15,730 nucleotides of DNA from Dictyocoela muelleri (Eukaryota; Microsporidia): positions 1 through 15,730 of the forward strand of contig SDVU01000292.1 in the NCBI GenBank assembly GCA_016256075.1. The letters are read 5' to 3'. The notes under the pieces were generated by a model. The model was not told where the DNA came from and did no database searches. It saw only the letters and a list, made by a program, of their open reading frames with translations. Shown here piece by piece: positions 15,656 to 15,730 of this stretch. The translations under genes were made by a program, and so were the position numbers. Numbering within the stretch: position 1 is the first letter of the stretch; every line of letters starts with the position of its first letter.

Positions 15656-15730
15656 ATATATATTATATTACATGCTGACAACATCCATAGCTGCCAACCC
15701 GGAGAGTTGTCTCCAACCATAGTCTTATGA
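15656..15730. repeat. Direct repeat of 14805-14831, with a GGAGA/TCTCC hairpin
   Basis: TATTACATGCTGACAACATC at 15666 repeats TATTACATGTTGACAATATC at 14809 with three changes; both go on with CATA and are preceded by ATATA tracts. They lie 857 bases apart in the same direction. Next to it, GGAGA-GTTG-TCTCC at 15701-15714 can fold. The window ends here, so the right-hand context is unknown. Confidence 0.55.

Noticed and set aside
1-15730. A new defence or other multi-gene system
   Set aside because: Every gene remnant that I can identify belongs to a known transposon superfamily; no cluster of intact genes exists in the window.

Overview
The window is very AT-rich eukaryotic DNA, clearly well above 70% A+T by eye. 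It is almost entirely a graveyard of transposable elements, and I find no intact host gene. The mix is Ty3/gypsy, Merlin, a MULE with a FLYWCH-like zinc finger, Tc1/mariner, a possible hAT end and many foldback MITEs. This would suit a TE-rich, AT-rich microsporidian such as a Hamiltosporidium-like genome, but that is inference; other small AT-rich eukaryotes with the same superfamilies cannot be excluded.

Layout, left to right. Bases 1-4745 hold two fossil Ty3/gypsy copies head to tail. Copy A is only the 3' part of pol. A 126-bp junction with a polypurine tract and a TATA-like box follows. Copy B then runs from gag to the start of integrase. The 3' edge of copy B abuts a near-perfect palindromic MITE (4746-5082), followed by half of a related MITE (about 5100-5310) and a lone GC-tipped inverted-repeat arm ending near 5437. 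Bases 5440-6680 hold a 184-bp tandem duplication and coding-like relics on the minus strand that I cannot assign.

Bases 6828-7903 are a decayed Merlin element with inverted ends and a 7-of-8 target duplication. Bases 7985-9700 are a decayed MULE whose inverted ends are built from a 16-bp minisatellite, with about ten units on one side and five on the other. Bases 9961-10581 are a foldback element with GC-rich tips and a tRNA-like relic in the loop. A short repeat tract, a possible hAT end and a 22-bp triplication lead to a second palindromic MITE (10948-11166) with the same ends as the one at 4746.

That MITE abuts a broken Tc1/mariner transposase (11167-12240). Next come a small CAGT-ended MITE (12338-12553), a 22-bp minisatellite (12579-12776) and a third long palindrome (12910-13206). 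The rest, 13207-15730, is AT-rich decayed sequence with two faint coding-like stretches, a module between 28-bp perfect inverted repeats, and a C-rich tandem repeat (15345-15560).

The DNA elements look non-autonomous today because every transposase here is broken. The MITEs could only have been moved by intact relatives elsewhere in the genome.
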